DNA of 42,336 nucleotides from CAYLSV01 sp964386435 (lineage in GTDB: Bacteria > Planctomycetota > Phycisphaerae > Tepidisphaerales > Tepidisphaeraceae). The notes under the pieces are model-generated. The model did no database searches. It was not told the DNA's origin and saw only the letters and a program-made list of their open reading frames with translations. The translations under genes were made by a program, and so were the position numbers. Of this stretch, positions 32,037 to 40,445 are shown one piece after another. Within the stretch, counting starts at the first letter, position 1; each line of letters starts with the position of its first letter. The stretch is taken from assembly GCA_964386435.1 (NCBI GenBank), contig CAYLSV010000028.1:1-42336 (forward strand). Reading direction: 5' to 3'.

Positions 32037-33674
32037 TTACGCCCGCGGCGGGAGGTTGATCGCCTTGACGCGGTTGATGTTCGGGCGGGCACGCAGGGTG
32101 CTGAGCAACTCCTCGCCGGGCTTGGCGTCGGTCTTGAGGATCATGAGGGCCTTGGGCTGCTCACCGGTGTCGTCGCGGCTGATGACCATGTCGGCGATGT
32201 TCACGCCCGCTTCGCCAAAGCTTTGGCCGACGTGGCCGATGACGCCCGGCTCGTCCCGGTTCTCGATGAGCACCATTGGTCCCTCGGGGATCATGTCGAG
32301 CGTGAAGTTGTCGACCCGCAGCACCCGCGGCAGCCGGTCGAGGTAGGCCGTGCCAAGGATGCGGTGGCTCTCGCCGCCGGCCATTTCGGCGCGGACGCCG
32401 ATGATGTCGCCGACGAGGCCCGACGGCGGGGCGGGCTCGTGGACGGTGACGAGCTCAATGCCACGCTCGCTGGCGAGTTGCCCGACGTTGATGACGTTGG
32501 TCGGGCCGTCCATGTGCTCCCGCAGCAGCTCGACGGCGGCGAGGCGGAGCATGGTGTCGAGGTGCTTGGGTGCCCGCTGGCCGCTGGCGCGGAGGGTGAT
32601 CGTCTTGAAGCCCCCGTCGGCGTACGCCGAGAGCAATCGGCCGATCCGGCCGGCTAGGTCCAAGAGCGGCTTCTCGTCGGCCGGCACGTCGAGCTTCAAC
32701 CCGCCGGCGTTCACCGCGCCGCGGATCTCGCCACTCTGCAGATAATCAACGAGCGCCCGGCACGCCTCGACGCTCACGGCCGTCTGCGCCTCCTCGGTGC
32801 TGGCGCCGAGGTGCGGCGTGAGGACGACGTTATCGAGGCCAAACAGCGGGTGGTCGGTTTGCGGCGGCTCGGTCTGGAAAACATCGATGGCGGCCCCGGC
32901 GATCTGCTTGTTCTTGAGGGCCTCGGCGAGCGCGAACTCGTCGACCACCTCGCCGCGGGCGTCGTTGATGACGAGCAGGTTGGGCTTGGCGACCTCGGCC
33001 AACCGGCGGGCATCGATGAGGTGTTTGGTCTCGCCGCCGCCTGGGACGTGGAAGGTGATGACGTCGAGCTGGGCGAGGAACTCGTCGAAGTCGCGGACGA
33101 GCTTCACCTTGCCGTCGAGGGCGGTGTCGTGGGGGAAGAACGGGTCGTAGCCGAGCACGTCCATCTCCATCGCCACGGCCCGTTCGGCGACGGTGCGGCC
33201 GATGCGGCCGAGGCCGACGATGCCCAGCGTTTTGCCGGCGAGCTGGGTGCCTTTGAACTGGGCCCGCTTCCAGCTGCCGCCGCGGACGTGGGCGTCGGCG
33301 GCGGGAATTTTGCGGGCCAAGGCGTACATCAGGGCCAGCGCGTGCTCGGCGGTGCTGAGCGTGCTGGCGGCGGCGGTATTGAGCACCAGCACGCCCTTGG
33401 CGGTGGCGGCGTCGAGGTCGATGTTGTCCACGCCCACCCCGGCACGGGCGACGGCCTTGAGCTTGCCGCCGCTGCCGGCGTTGATGACCTTCTCCGTCAC
33501 CGTGACGCCGCTGCGGACGGCCAGGGCGTCGTAGTTCGGCACCTCGGCGGCCAGTTCGTCCTCGGAGAGGCCGGTCTTGACGTCGTACGGCACGCCGCTT
33601 TCTTCCAGCAACGCCAACCCCTCGGCGGCGAGTTTGTCGGCGATCAAAATCCTGAAGTCGGCGGTGTCCGGCAT
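32037..33674 (-). CDS. serA: D-3-phosphoglycerate dehydrogenase
   Basis: First enzyme of serine synthesis, 545 residues, of the long form. Domains in order are: substrate-binding lobe (ILIADKLAAEGLALLEES), NAD-binding Rossmann lobe (GIVGLGRIGRTVAERA), catalytic Arg (NDARGEVVDEFAL), Glu (DVFQTEPP) and His (VLTPHLGASTEEAQ). An intervening ASB domain (TITLRASGQ to ELVTVHEP) follows, then a C-terminal ACT domain (VLIENRDEPGVIGHVGQSF, MILKTDAKPG) that may bind serine. The ATG at 33674 (MPDTADFRILIADK) fits the family start; the open frame upstream runs into the intergenic microrepeat. No Shine-Dalgarno sequence is obvious. Confidence 0.96.
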   Translation of the reverse strand: MPDTADFRILIADKLAAEGLALLEESGVPYDVKTGLSEDELAAEVPNYDALAVRSGVTVTEKVINAGSGGKLKAVARAGVGVDNIDLDAATAKGVLVLNTAAASTLSTAEHALALMYALARKIPAADAHVRGGSWKRAQFKGTQLAGKTLGIVGLGRIGRTVAERAVAMEMDVLGYDPFFPHDTALDGKVKLVRDFDEFLAQLDVITFHVPGGGETKHLIDARRLAEVAKPNLLVINDARGEVVDEFALAEALKNKQIAGAAIDVFQTEPPQTDHPLFGLDNVVLTPHLGASTEEAQTAVSVEACRALVDYLQSGEIRGAVNAGGLKLDVPADEKPLLDLAGRIGRLLSAYADGGFKTITLRASGQRAPKHLDTMLRLAAVELLREHMDGPTNVINVGQLASERGIELVTVHEPAPPSGLVGDIIGVRAEMAGGESHRILGTAYLDRLPRVLRVDNFTLDMIPEGPMVLIENRDEPGVIGHVGQSFGEAGVNIADMVISRDDTGEQPKALMILKTDAKPGEELLSTLRARPNINRVKAINLPPRA

Positions 33675-33698
33675 GGTGGGCGGGGAGGGTAGGGCGGG

Positions 33699-33799
33699 CG
33701 GAAGTGATGAGTGATGAATTGTCGAATGAAGAATGCCGGAGGCACCCTCGGGCGTCTCCGGCACTCATCACTCTTCCACTCACAAACTCATCACTTCCG
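33699..33799. repeat. Microrepeat inverted repeat (AGTGATG words)
   Basis: CGGAAGTGATGAGT (33699-33712) pairs with ACTCATCACTTCCG (33786-33799), and an inner TGCCGGAG (33734) pairs with CTCCGGCA. The AGTGATG word is repeated in tandem on the left. It lies between the serA start and the end of the coiled-coil gene. Confidence 0.7.
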
Positions 33800-33800
33800 C

Positions 33801-35243
33801 CTATCGCCGGGCTTGGCCGTAGTAGCCGGTCATGACGAGGAACTGGTACTGGTTGAGGATCGGGATGGTCAGCTCGCGGGCCTCGGTGACGATCTCGGCG
33901 TATTGCTGCTGCAGGCTGCGGATGCGCTCGATCTCGATCTGGTCCAGCGGGTTGTCCGGGTCGAGGTTGGCCGGGATCTCCGGTTCGGCCCCGAGGACGA
34001 CGAAGTCGGTGTCGACCTTCAGGCGGTTGGAGTTCTCGCCGCCCCACTGGCGGATGAGCTGGCGGACAATGTCGATGTCGCCGGGGCTGACTCGGCCGTC
34101 GCGATCGAGGTCGAAGCTGCCGAACGTGTAGAACTGCGGCGACTTGTTGGCGTCGTAGGCGAGGTTGACGATCAGGTCGCCGCCCTGCACCGGCTGGCCG
34201 GTTTGGGTGACAATGCGGGCCTCGCTCGAGCCGGGCGAGACGCGGATCACCTGGATCTCGGCCTTGCCCTGGATCAGCTCGCCGCCCTCGAAATCGCCCG
34301 GGTCGGGCACGCCGTCGTTGCGGCCGAAGACCTGGAAGGTCATGCCCGGCGTGATGGCGTCGCCCTCGCCGAGGTTGATGTAGACGTTGCCGCTGCCGGC
34401 CACTTCCTGCACGCGGCCGTCGGCCAGCTGGGCGATTTGCATCGTCGGATCGATCTTGGGCACTTGGGCCTCGAGGATGTCGATCTGGGCCTGCAGCCGG
34501 GCGATTTGCGACCGCTGATCGCGAATCTCCGCCTCAAGGCTCTCGGCCTCCCGGTCGAAATTCTCGCTCCGCTGCTGGCTCTCGCCGGTGATGGTCGAGA
34601 CGACCTGTTCGCTGCTGGCGCGGGCGGTGTCCAGCTCCTGCCGGGCGGCCTCGGCCATCTGCTGGGCCTCCTCAACGGCCTTGTCCCGCTCGGCGAGCTG
34701 GGTGGCGGTCTGCGTCTGCAGCTGCTGCGTGCGGGCGAGGGCCTCTTCCAGCGCCTGTTCAGTGCTGGCCTTGGCGTTGAGGGCGGCGTTGAGTTCCTGG
34801 GCCAGGGCGTTGATCGCGGCGACGGCGTTGGAGGCCGGGACCGGGTTGACCTCGGGATCGATCACGCGGGCCGACTCCACCGCCGACTCCACGGCCGTCT
34901 CAAGCTGGACCCTGGCGTTGCTCGGGCTGATGCCAGCGTCGCCGGTGATGGTCTCGCCGAGCAAGTCGACGGCCCGCTTGGCGGTGTCGATCAGGGCCAC
35001 GTTGCTCGGCAGGGCGTCGTCCTCGGTCTGGAGGTCGCGGAACGCGGTGACGGTCGGCGAGTTGACGTTGGCCGGCGAGATGACGGGCGTGACCTCGTCG
35101 GTCTGGCGGTCGAGCTCGGCCTGCAGGTTGCCGGCGCGGACGTACGTCATGATGGCGACCACGATCGCGACCACGGCGGCCACCGTGGAAACCACGGCGA
35201 AGATGATGGCGCCGGTGTTGGAGCCTTGTCGGCTGACGGCCAT
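33801..35243 (-). CDS. Membrane-anchored coiled-coil protein with calcium-loop-like motif
   Basis: A 480-residue protein with one N-terminal membrane helix (residues 11-33), then an extracytoplasmic region. Residues 150-262 are a long Ala/Gln/Glu-rich coiled coil (ARTQQLQTQTATQLAERDKA, EAEIRDQRSQIARLQAQIDI). A beta-rich part with VYINLGEGDAITPGMTFQVF follows, then FGSFDLDRDGRVSPGDIDIV (379-391), which resembles an EF-hand/dockerin calcium loop (DxDxDG). RLKVDTDFVVLG after it recalls a BRCT-like strand. GGAGG precedes the ATG at 35243 by seven bases, which decides this start over an ATG at 35288. Function unknown; a cell-envelope structural role is a guess. Confidence 0.75.
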   Translation of the reverse strand: MAVSRQGSNTGAIIFAVVSTVAAVVAIVVAIMTYVRAGNLQAELDRQTDEVTPVISPANVNSPTVTAFRDLQTEDDALPSNVALIDTAKRAVDLLGETITGDAGISPSNARVQLETAVESAVESARVIDPEVNPVPASNAVAAINALAQELNAALNAKASTEQALEEALARTQQLQTQTATQLAERDKAVEEAQQMAEAARQELDTARASSEQVVSTITGESQQRSENFDREAESLEAEIRDQRSQIARLQAQIDILEAQVPKIDPTMQIAQLADGRVQEVAGSGNVYINLGEGDAITPGMTFQVFGRNDGVPDPGDFEGGELIQGKAEIQVIRVSPGSSEARIVTQTGQPVQGGDLIVNLAYDANKSPQFYTFGSFDLDRDGRVSPGDIDIVRQLIRQWGGENSNRLKVDTDFVVLGAEPEIPANLDPDNPLDQIEIERIRSLQQQYAEIVTEARELTIPILNQYQFLVMTGYYGQARR

Positions 35244-35371
35244 GGGGGAACCTCCGAGGGGGGACGGAATACAACAAACACCCGCCAACGGTGCGGCGGG
35301 ATCAGGCGGGACCGCGGCTGCCCGCGGCTGAGGCCAAGGCTAACGGGGAGGTTGGGGTGGGGTCAAGTTGG

Positions 35372-35484
35372 GGCCGCTGCGCGGTGTCCTTTGTTGTGGG
35401 TCCTTTGTCATTGGCCATGAAGCCTCGCTCGGACATCTGACAAAGGACAAAGGACCCACAACAAAGGACGCCGCGCAGCGGCCG
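35372..35484. repeat. Long microrepeat inverted repeat upstream of polA
   Basis: GGCCGCTGCGCGG (35372) followed by GTCCTTTGTTGTGGG and TCCTTTGTC pairs with the inverse at 35439-35483 (GACAAAGGAC, CCCACAACAAAGGAC, CCGCGCAGCGGCC). The stem exceeds 35 bp with very few mismatches and a loop of about 30 bases. It lies between divergent genes, about 20 bases before the polA start. Confidence 0.8.
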
Positions 35485-35503
35485 CGGCGGTACAGTCGCC
35501 GCG

Positions 35504-38293
35504 ATGGCCAAGTCCAAGCCGAGCTTTTACATCATCGACGGGCACGCGCAGATTTACCGGGCGTACCACGCCCCGTTCCGCGACCTGACGAGTCCCAGCG
35601 GCGAGCCGACGAAGGGGACGTTCGTCTTCACGCAAATGTTGCTGAACCTGGTGGACGCGCGGAAGCCGGATTTCCTGTGCATGGTCATCGACAAGGGCGG
35701 CGATGAGAACGTGTTTCGCAAGGATCTTTACCCGGAGTACAAGGCCAACCGCCCCGGCCGGCCGGACGATTTCAAGCCGCAGGAGGACCGGATTCTGCAA
35801 ATCGTCCACGACGCCGGGCTGCCGATCTACGGCGTCAACGGCTTCGAGGCGGACGACCTTATCGCCACGATGGTCGAGCAGTTGAAGGACAAGTACGACG
35901 TCGTGATGGTCAGCAAGGACAAGGATTTGCGGCAGTTGCTCGGTGGCGGGGTGCGGATGTACGACGTGCACACCGACGAGACGTTCGACGAGGACGCCAT
36001 GCGGGCCAAGCTCGATTACGGGCCGGAGCAGGCGGTCGAGGTGCAGGCGCTGATGGGCGACAACATCGACAACGTCCCCGGCGTCCCCGGCATCGGCGAA
36101 AAAACGGCCGCCAAGCTCATCAACAAATACGGCACCGCCGAGGGCGTCGTCGATCACGCCGACGAGCTGACGCCCAAGCAGAAGGAGCGGGTCAAGGAGC
36201 ACGGTAAAGAGAAGATCGCGCTCAGCAAGCAGCTCGTCACGCTGCGGCCGGACGTGCCGTTGCCGGAGTTCAAGGCGGAAGACTGCCGGTTCGAGAGCTT
36301 GGAAACGCCGGCCCTGCGGGGGCACTTGGAGGAGCTGGGCTTTACCAGCCTGCTCCGCCGTCTGGGCGACGGCCCGAGCGAGCGGCCGGGCGGCGGGAAG
36401 GGGGGGCAGGAGGCCCCGCCGCCGAAGTATTCGCCGCTGTCGGAGGCGTCGCTGTTCGATGCCGCCGAGGAGCCAACGACGGCCGACGACGGCAAGAAGT
36501 ACCAGCACGTCACGACGCTAACCGACTTGAAAAAACAGGTGGCGAAGCTCAAGAAGGCGGGTCGGTTCGCCTTTGATACGGAGACGGACGGCCTCGGCGC
36601 GATGAGCAGCGCGTTGATCGGCATGAGCTTCAGCGCCGCCGAGGGCACCGGCTTCTACGTCGCGACGGCCGGGCAGGGCGAGGGCACTCTGCCGGAAAAG
36701 GACGTGCTGGAGATCGTCCGCCCGATCCTGGAAGACAAGAAACTCAAGAAAATCGGCCACAACCTCAAGTACGACCTCCTCGTCATGCGGGGCGTCGGCG
36801 TCGCCGTCCGCGGCATCGAGACGGACACGATGCTCGCAGCCTTCCTGCTCGACGCCAGCCGCAACAGCTACGGCCTGGACCGGCTGGCGTTCGATTTGCT
36901 CAACTACCTGACCATCCCGATCAGCGACCTCATCGGCAAGGGCAAGAAGCAGATCAGCCTGAAGGAGGTGCCGGTGGCGCGGGTCGCCGAGTACGCGGCG
37001 GAAGACGCCGATGTCTCGCTGCGCTTGGCCGAGGTGCTGCTGCCGGCGCTTTCCGACATCCCGGCCCTGCGGCGGCTGCACGACGAGGTCGAGGTGCCGC
37101 TGGTCGACGTGCTGGCCGAGATGGAGTTCAACGGCATCCGCGTCGACCCGGACGTGCTCGCCGAGCAGTCCAAAGTCCTCGGCAAGCGGATCGACGAGCT
37201 GGAGGCGAAGATCTACCAGGAGGCCGGCGGGCCGTTCAAGATCAACAGCCCCAAGCAGCTCCAGGAAGTCCTGTTCGGTAAGCTCGAGCTCGACCCGATC
37301 CGCAAAACCAAAACCGGCTACTCCACCGACGCCGCCGTGCTCGAACAACTCGCCGGCAAGCACCCGGTGCCGGGCCTGATCCTCGAGTATCGGCAGCTGG
37401 AAAAACTCAAAAGCACCTACCTCGACAACCTCGGCGGCGACATCAACGACCGCACGCACCGCATCCACACCAGCTTCAACCAGACCGGCGCCAGCACCGG
37501 GCGGCTCTCGTCCAGCGACCCAAATTTGCAGAACATCCCGATCCGCACCGACGAGGGCCGCCGGATTCGCAGCGCGTTCGTGCCGGGCGAGGCTGGGCAG
37601 GTGCTCTTGACGGCCGATTACTCGCAAATCGAGCTGCGCATGCTCGCCCACTACTGCAAAGAACCGCGGCTGGTGGAGAGCTTCGCCAACGACGAGGACA
37701 TCCACCGGGCCGTCGCCGCCGAGGTGTTCGAGACGGAGCTTGAGAACGTCGACGACCGCCAGCGGCGGCTGGCCAAGACGATCAACTTCGCCATCATCTA
37801 CGGCGTCAGCGCCTTCGGCCTTGCCCAGCGGATCGAGGATTTGTCCCAGAAACAGGCCAAGGAGGTCATCGGCACGTACAAGCAGCGGTTCCCGCTGATC
37901 TTCGAGTTCTTCGAGCAGTGCGTCGAGGACGCCAAGGACGCGGGCTACGTCGAGACGATCCTGGGCCGCCGCCGGCCGATCCCGGAGATCGAGAGCCGCA
38001 TCGTCAGCATGCGGCAGTACGCCGAACGGACGGCGATCAACAGCGTGATTCAGGGCAGCGCCGCCGACCTCATCAAAATCGCGATGAACCGCCTCCACGC
38101 GCGGATGCGGAAAGAGGGAACCCCCGCCAAGATGCTGCTGCAGGTCCACGACGAACTCGTCTTCGAGTGCCAGGAGTCCGACGCCGAGGCCGTCGCGGCG
38201 GTGGTGAAGCAGGAAATGGAGGCCGCGATGGAGCTCGCCGTTCCGCTGCGCGCCGACGCCGGCTGGGCCAAGAATTGGCAGGAGGCGAAGTGA
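35504..38293 (+). CDS. polA: DNA polymerase I
   Basis: A 929-residue repair and replication polymerase with three active domains. The 5'-3' exonuclease (YIIDGHAQIYRAYHAP, VNGFEADDLIATM, KDKDLRQLL, GDNIDNVPGVPGIGEKTA) spans residues 1-290. The 3'-5' proofreading domain is intact: FDTETDGLG (DxE), GHNLKYDLLV and YAAEDADVS (YxxxD). The polymerase domain has TADYSQIELRMLAHY (motif A), RRLAKTINFAIIYGVSAFG (motif B) and QVHDELVFE (motif C). A Gly/Pro-rich linker (GGGKGGQEAPPPKYSP) separates the first two. It is divergent from the coiled-coil gene across a long inverted repeat, and ends 16 bases before a REP. Confidence 0.98.
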   Translation: MAKSKPSFYIIDGHAQIYRAYHAPFRDLTSPSGEPTKGTFVFTQMLLNLVDARKPDFLCMVIDKGGDENVFRKDLYPEYKANRPGRPDDFKPQEDRILQIVHDAGLPIYGVNGFEADDLIATMVEQLKDKYDVVMVSKDKDLRQLLGGGVRMYDVHTDETFDEDAMRAKLDYGPEQAVEVQALMGDNIDNVPGVPGIGEKTAAKLINKYGTAEGVVDHADELTPKQKERVKEHGKEKIALSKQLVTLRPDVPLPEFKAEDCRFESLETPALRGHLEELGFTSLLRRLGDGPSERPGGGKGGQEAPPPKYSPLSEASLFDAAEEPTTADDGKKYQHVTTLTDLKKQVAKLKKAGRFAFDTETDGLGAMSSALIGMSFSAAEGTGFYVATAGQGEGTLPEKDVLEIVRPILEDKKLKKIGHNLKYDLLVMRGVGVAVRGIETDTMLAAFLLDASRNSYGLDRLAFDLLNYLTIPISDLIGKGKKQISLKEVPVARVAEYAAEDADVSLRLAEVLLPALSDIPALRRLHDEVEVPLVDVLAEMEFNGIRVDPDVLAEQSKVLGKRIDELEAKIYQEAGGPFKINSPKQLQEVLFGKLELDPIRKTKTGYSTDAAVLEQLAGKHPVPGLILEYRQLEKLKSTYLDNLGGDINDRTHRIHTSFNQTGASTGRLSSSDPNLQNIPIRTDEGRRIRSAFVPGEAGQVLLTADYSQIELRMLAHYCKEPRLVESFANDEDIHRAVAAEVFETELENVDDRQRRLAKTINFAIIYGVSAFGLAQRIEDLSQKQAKEVIGTYKQRFPLIFEFFEQCVEDAKDAGYVETILGRRRPIPEIESRIVSMRQYAERTAINSVIQGSAADLIKIAMNRLHARMRKEGTPAKMLLQVHDELVFECQESDAEAVAAVVKQEMEAAMELAVPLRADAGWAKNWQEAK

Positions 38294-38309
38294 CGCCGTC
38301 GGAGCATCA

Positions 38310-38361
38310 ACGCCGCTGAGACCCCCACCGCCGCGTAGCGGCGGGGCTACGCACGCTTTTC
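38310..38361. repeat. Half of a type A REP pair, truncated by assembly gap
   Basis: The left half (CGCCGCTGAGACCCCCACCG then the CGCCGCGTAGCGGCG hairpin and CTAC at 38347-38350, followed by GCACGC) is present. The expected right half falls in the run of 15 N at 38362-38376. It lies between polA and tRNA-Phe, which are convergent. Confidence 0.85.
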
Positions 38362-38376
38362 NNNNNNNNNNNNNNN
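38362..38376. other. Assembly gap (15 N)
   Basis: Fifteen N lie inside a type A REP pair, immediately after the linker sequence that normally joins the two halves. The true size is unknown. Confidence 0.95.
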
Positions 38377-38388
38377 GGTTGAAGTCGA

Positions 38389-38461
38389 TGGGCAGGGCCG
38401 GGTTCGAACCGGCGACACCGGCATTTTCAATGCCGTGCTCTACCAACTGAGCTACCTGCCC
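38389..38461 (-). tRNA. tRNA-Phe(GAA)
   Basis: The acceptor GGGCAGG pairs with CCTGCCC, the D arm is GCTCAGTTGGTAGAGC, the anticodon stem CGGCA/TGCCG carries loop TTGAAAA (anticodon GAA), the T arm is GCCGG-TTCGAAC-CCGGC and the discriminator is A. CCA is not encoded. It is convergent with polA. Confidence 0.96.
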
Positions 38462-38471
38462 GCGGGTGGAC

Positions 38472-38499
38472 AGGATACGCCGCGGCGGCGGCAAGGCAA
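38472..38499 (-). promoter_or_regulatory. Promoter of tRNA-Phe
   Basis: On the minus strand TTGCCT (38499-38494) and TATCCT (38477-38472) are 16 bases apart, and the -10 box ends ten bases before the tRNA 5' end. Confidence 0.5.
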
Positions 38500-38546
38500 A
38501 CCCATCTTGCTCATCTTGCCCGCCCCGGCGGACCGATAACCTTTGC

Positions 38547-38825
38547 ATGGAGAGGAACCCCCACCCGCCGGCCCGGCCGCACGTCAAGCCGATGCAGATG
38601 TACGCCGCATTCACCGGCCAGCCGCCGCGGATCGACTCAACGTTCGTCCCCGAATCGGGCACCGCTGCCAAGCTCAACCGCGAGGCCAACCGCTTGGCTG
38701 ACCTCGCTCGCGAGCTCCTCGGCCGCGCCGCCGGCCGCCTCGACGAAGCCACCGAACGCCGCCGCCGCGCCCAGCAACTGCGCGGCGAAGTCCAACACGT
38801 GCAAACCCGCCGTCGGGCGGCTTGA
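38547..38825 (+). CDS. Small hypothetical protein
   Basis: A 92-residue basic protein from the ATG at 38547. The N-terminus is Pro/His-rich, followed by MYAAFTGQPPRIDSTFV and an amphipathic helical C-terminal half with many Arg, Ala and Leu (LNREANRLADLARELLG, ATERRRRAQQLRGEVQHV). No domain is recognised. An alternative inner ATG (KPMQMYAAF) would give about 75 residues. The frame lies between tRNA-Phe and a REP pair. In GC-rich DNA such a frame could be spurious, but the helix pattern is reasonable. Confidence 0.4.
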   Translation: MERNPHPPARPHVKPMQMYAAFTGQPPRIDSTFVPESGTAAKLNREANRLADLARELLGRAAGRLDEATERRRRAQQLRGEVQHVQTRRRAA

Positions 38826-38842
38826 GCGCGCCTGCTGCATTC

Positions 38843-38957
38843 GCGTCGCTGAAACGCCCAACCGCTGCGTGGGCAGCGGGGCTAGACACGCAGCCAGACG
38901 ATGCTGAAGTTCGTGTGTAGCCCCGCTGCTACGCAGCGGCGGGGGTTTCAGCGACGA
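38843..38957. repeat. Type A REP inverted pair (BIME-like), one diverged arm
   Basis: The left half begins CGTCGCTGAAACGCCCAACC and has lost part of the hairpin (GCGTGGGCAGCGGGGCTAGA). The right half (GTAG at 38917 to TTTCAGCGACG at 38957) keeps the canonical CCGCTGC/GCAGCGG stem. It separates the small hypothetical gene from the pyrophosphorylase gene. Confidence 0.82.
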
Positions 38958-39014
38958 TGAGGTGCCAAAGGGTTCCACGTGAAGTCGCCGCCCGCCGCGG
39001 CTATGTTCCGCCGC

Positions 39015-40424
39015 ATGAGCACGCCCGCCGACCTCGCCGATCGCCTTCGCGCCGCCGATCAGCCCGACGCTGCCGATTTTCTGCTTGCCGCGTCGCCCGA
39101 GGCACAGCAGAAACTCACTGGGCAACTGGCCGACCTCGACCTCGACGGATTGCCGCAACTCGTCGAGCAGAACGTCGTCAACAAGCCGCCGCTGGACGTG
39201 CCAACCGACCTCTCGGCCCCGCCCCTGCGGCCCGCCACGCCGCCGACGGATCAAGCGGCCGAGTACGACGAGGCCAAGCGCCGCGGCGAGCAGCTTCTCC
39301 GCGAGGGCAAAGTTGCCGGCTTTCTCGTCGCCGGCGGCCAGGGCACCCGCCTCGGATACGACGGGCCCAAGGGCGAGTACCCGGTCACGCCGATCAAGGA
39401 CAAGCCGCTGTTCCAGGTCTTCGCCGAGCAGCTCAAGGCGTGGGGCGAAACCAGCGGCAAGCCGGTGCCGTGGTACGTGATGACCAGCGCCCTCAACGAC
39501 GGCCCGACTCGCGAATTCTTCGAAAAGCACCACTTCTTCGGCCTCGACCGCCAGAACGTCATGTTCTTCGAGCAGGAGATGATGCCGGCGTTTTCGTTCG
39601 ACGGCAAGCTGCTGTTCGCCAGCGACGACAGCCTGGCCCTCTCCCCCGGCGGCCACGGCGGCAGCCTGCGGGCGCTGGCCAAGTCCGGCGCGCTCGACGA
39701 CATGAAAACCCGCGGCGTCGAGCACATCAGCTACTTCCAGGTCGACAACCCGCTCGTCCACGCCATCGACCCGCTGTTCCTGGGCATGCACGATCTGACC
39801 GACAGCGACATGAGCAGCAAGGCCCTGACCAAGGCCGAACCCATGGAAAAAGTCGGCAACTTCGCCACAAGCGGCGACAAGCTGATGGTCATCGAGTACA
39901 GCGACTTGCCCGACGAGCTGGCCGAGCAGACGAACGCCGACGGCACGCTGAAGTTCAACGCCGGCAGCATCGCCATCCACGCCCTGCGGCGGGATTTCGT
40001 CGAGAAGCTCAACGAGGGCGGTCGGCTCAGCCTGCCGTGGCACCGGGCGGAGAAAAAGGTGCCGCACGTCGGCGACCCGTCGCCGAACGAGCCCAACGGC
40101 GTGAAGCTCGAGCAATTCGTCTTCGACGCCGTGCCGCTGGCGCAGAACGCGCTCTTGCTGGAGACCAAGCGTGACGAGGAGTTCAGCCCGGTGAAGAACG
40201 CCCAGGGCAACGACAGCCCGGCGACCAGCCGGCGGGATCAGATCCGCCGGGCGGCAAAGTGGCTGGAAACCGCCGGCATCGACGTGCCCCGCACCGCCGA
40301 CGGCGAGCCGGACTGCGTGCTGGAGATCAGCCCGACCTTCGCCGCCACAAGCGAGCAACTGGCGGCGAAGAACCTGCCGCCAACCCCAATCCAGCCGGGG
40401 GCGCGGCAGTACTTCGGCGAGTAG
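39015..40424 (+). CDS. UDPGP-family pyrophosphorylase, UDP-N-acetylglucosamine (UAP) type
   Basis: Nucleotidyltransferase of the eukaryote-like UAP1 group, 469 residues, expected to form UDP-GlcNAc (or UDP-GalNAc/glucose) from UTP and a sugar-1-phosphate in the cytoplasm. Key segments are FLVAGGQGTRLGYDGPKGEY (nucleotide-binding loop), YVMTSALNDGPTREFFE, SPGGHGGSLRAL, HISYFQVDNPLVHAIDPLFL (UAP-type VDN), KVGNFATSGDKLMVIEYSD, FNAGSIAIHA and PNGVKLEQFVFDAVP. This is unlike the GlmU enzymes used by most bacteria for the same product. The ATG at 39015 (MSTPADLADRL) is preferred over GTG 38979 and ATG 39003. It is convergent with the GTPase gene across a type B REP pair. Confidence 0.92.
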   Translation: MSTPADLADRLRAADQPDAADFLLAASPEAQQKLTGQLADLDLDGLPQLVEQNVVNKPPLDVPTDLSAPPLRPATPPTDQAAEYDEAKRRGEQLLREGKVAGFLVAGGQGTRLGYDGPKGEYPVTPIKDKPLFQVFAEQLKAWGETSGKPVPWYVMTSALNDGPTREFFEKHHFFGLDRQNVMFFEQEMMPAFSFDGKLLFASDDSLALSPGGHGGSLRALAKSGALDDMKTRGVEHISYFQVDNPLVHAIDPLFLGMHDLTDSDMSSKALTKAEPMEKVGNFATSGDKLMVIEYSDLPDELAEQTNADGTLKFNAGSIAIHALRRDFVEKLNEGGRLSLPWHRAEKKVPHVGDPSPNEPNGVKLEQFVFDAVPLAQNALLLETKRDEEFSPVKNAQGNDSPATSRRDQIRRAAKWLETAGIDVPRTADGEPDCVLEISPTFAATSEQLAAKNLPPTPIQPGARQYFGE

Positions 40425-40445
40425 CACGACCACGCAGCACGTCAC

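Noticed and set aside
35368..35706. Plus-strand frame through the inverted repeat upstream of polA
   Set aside because: Its N-terminal part is translated from the inverted repeat and the rest overlaps polA in another frame.
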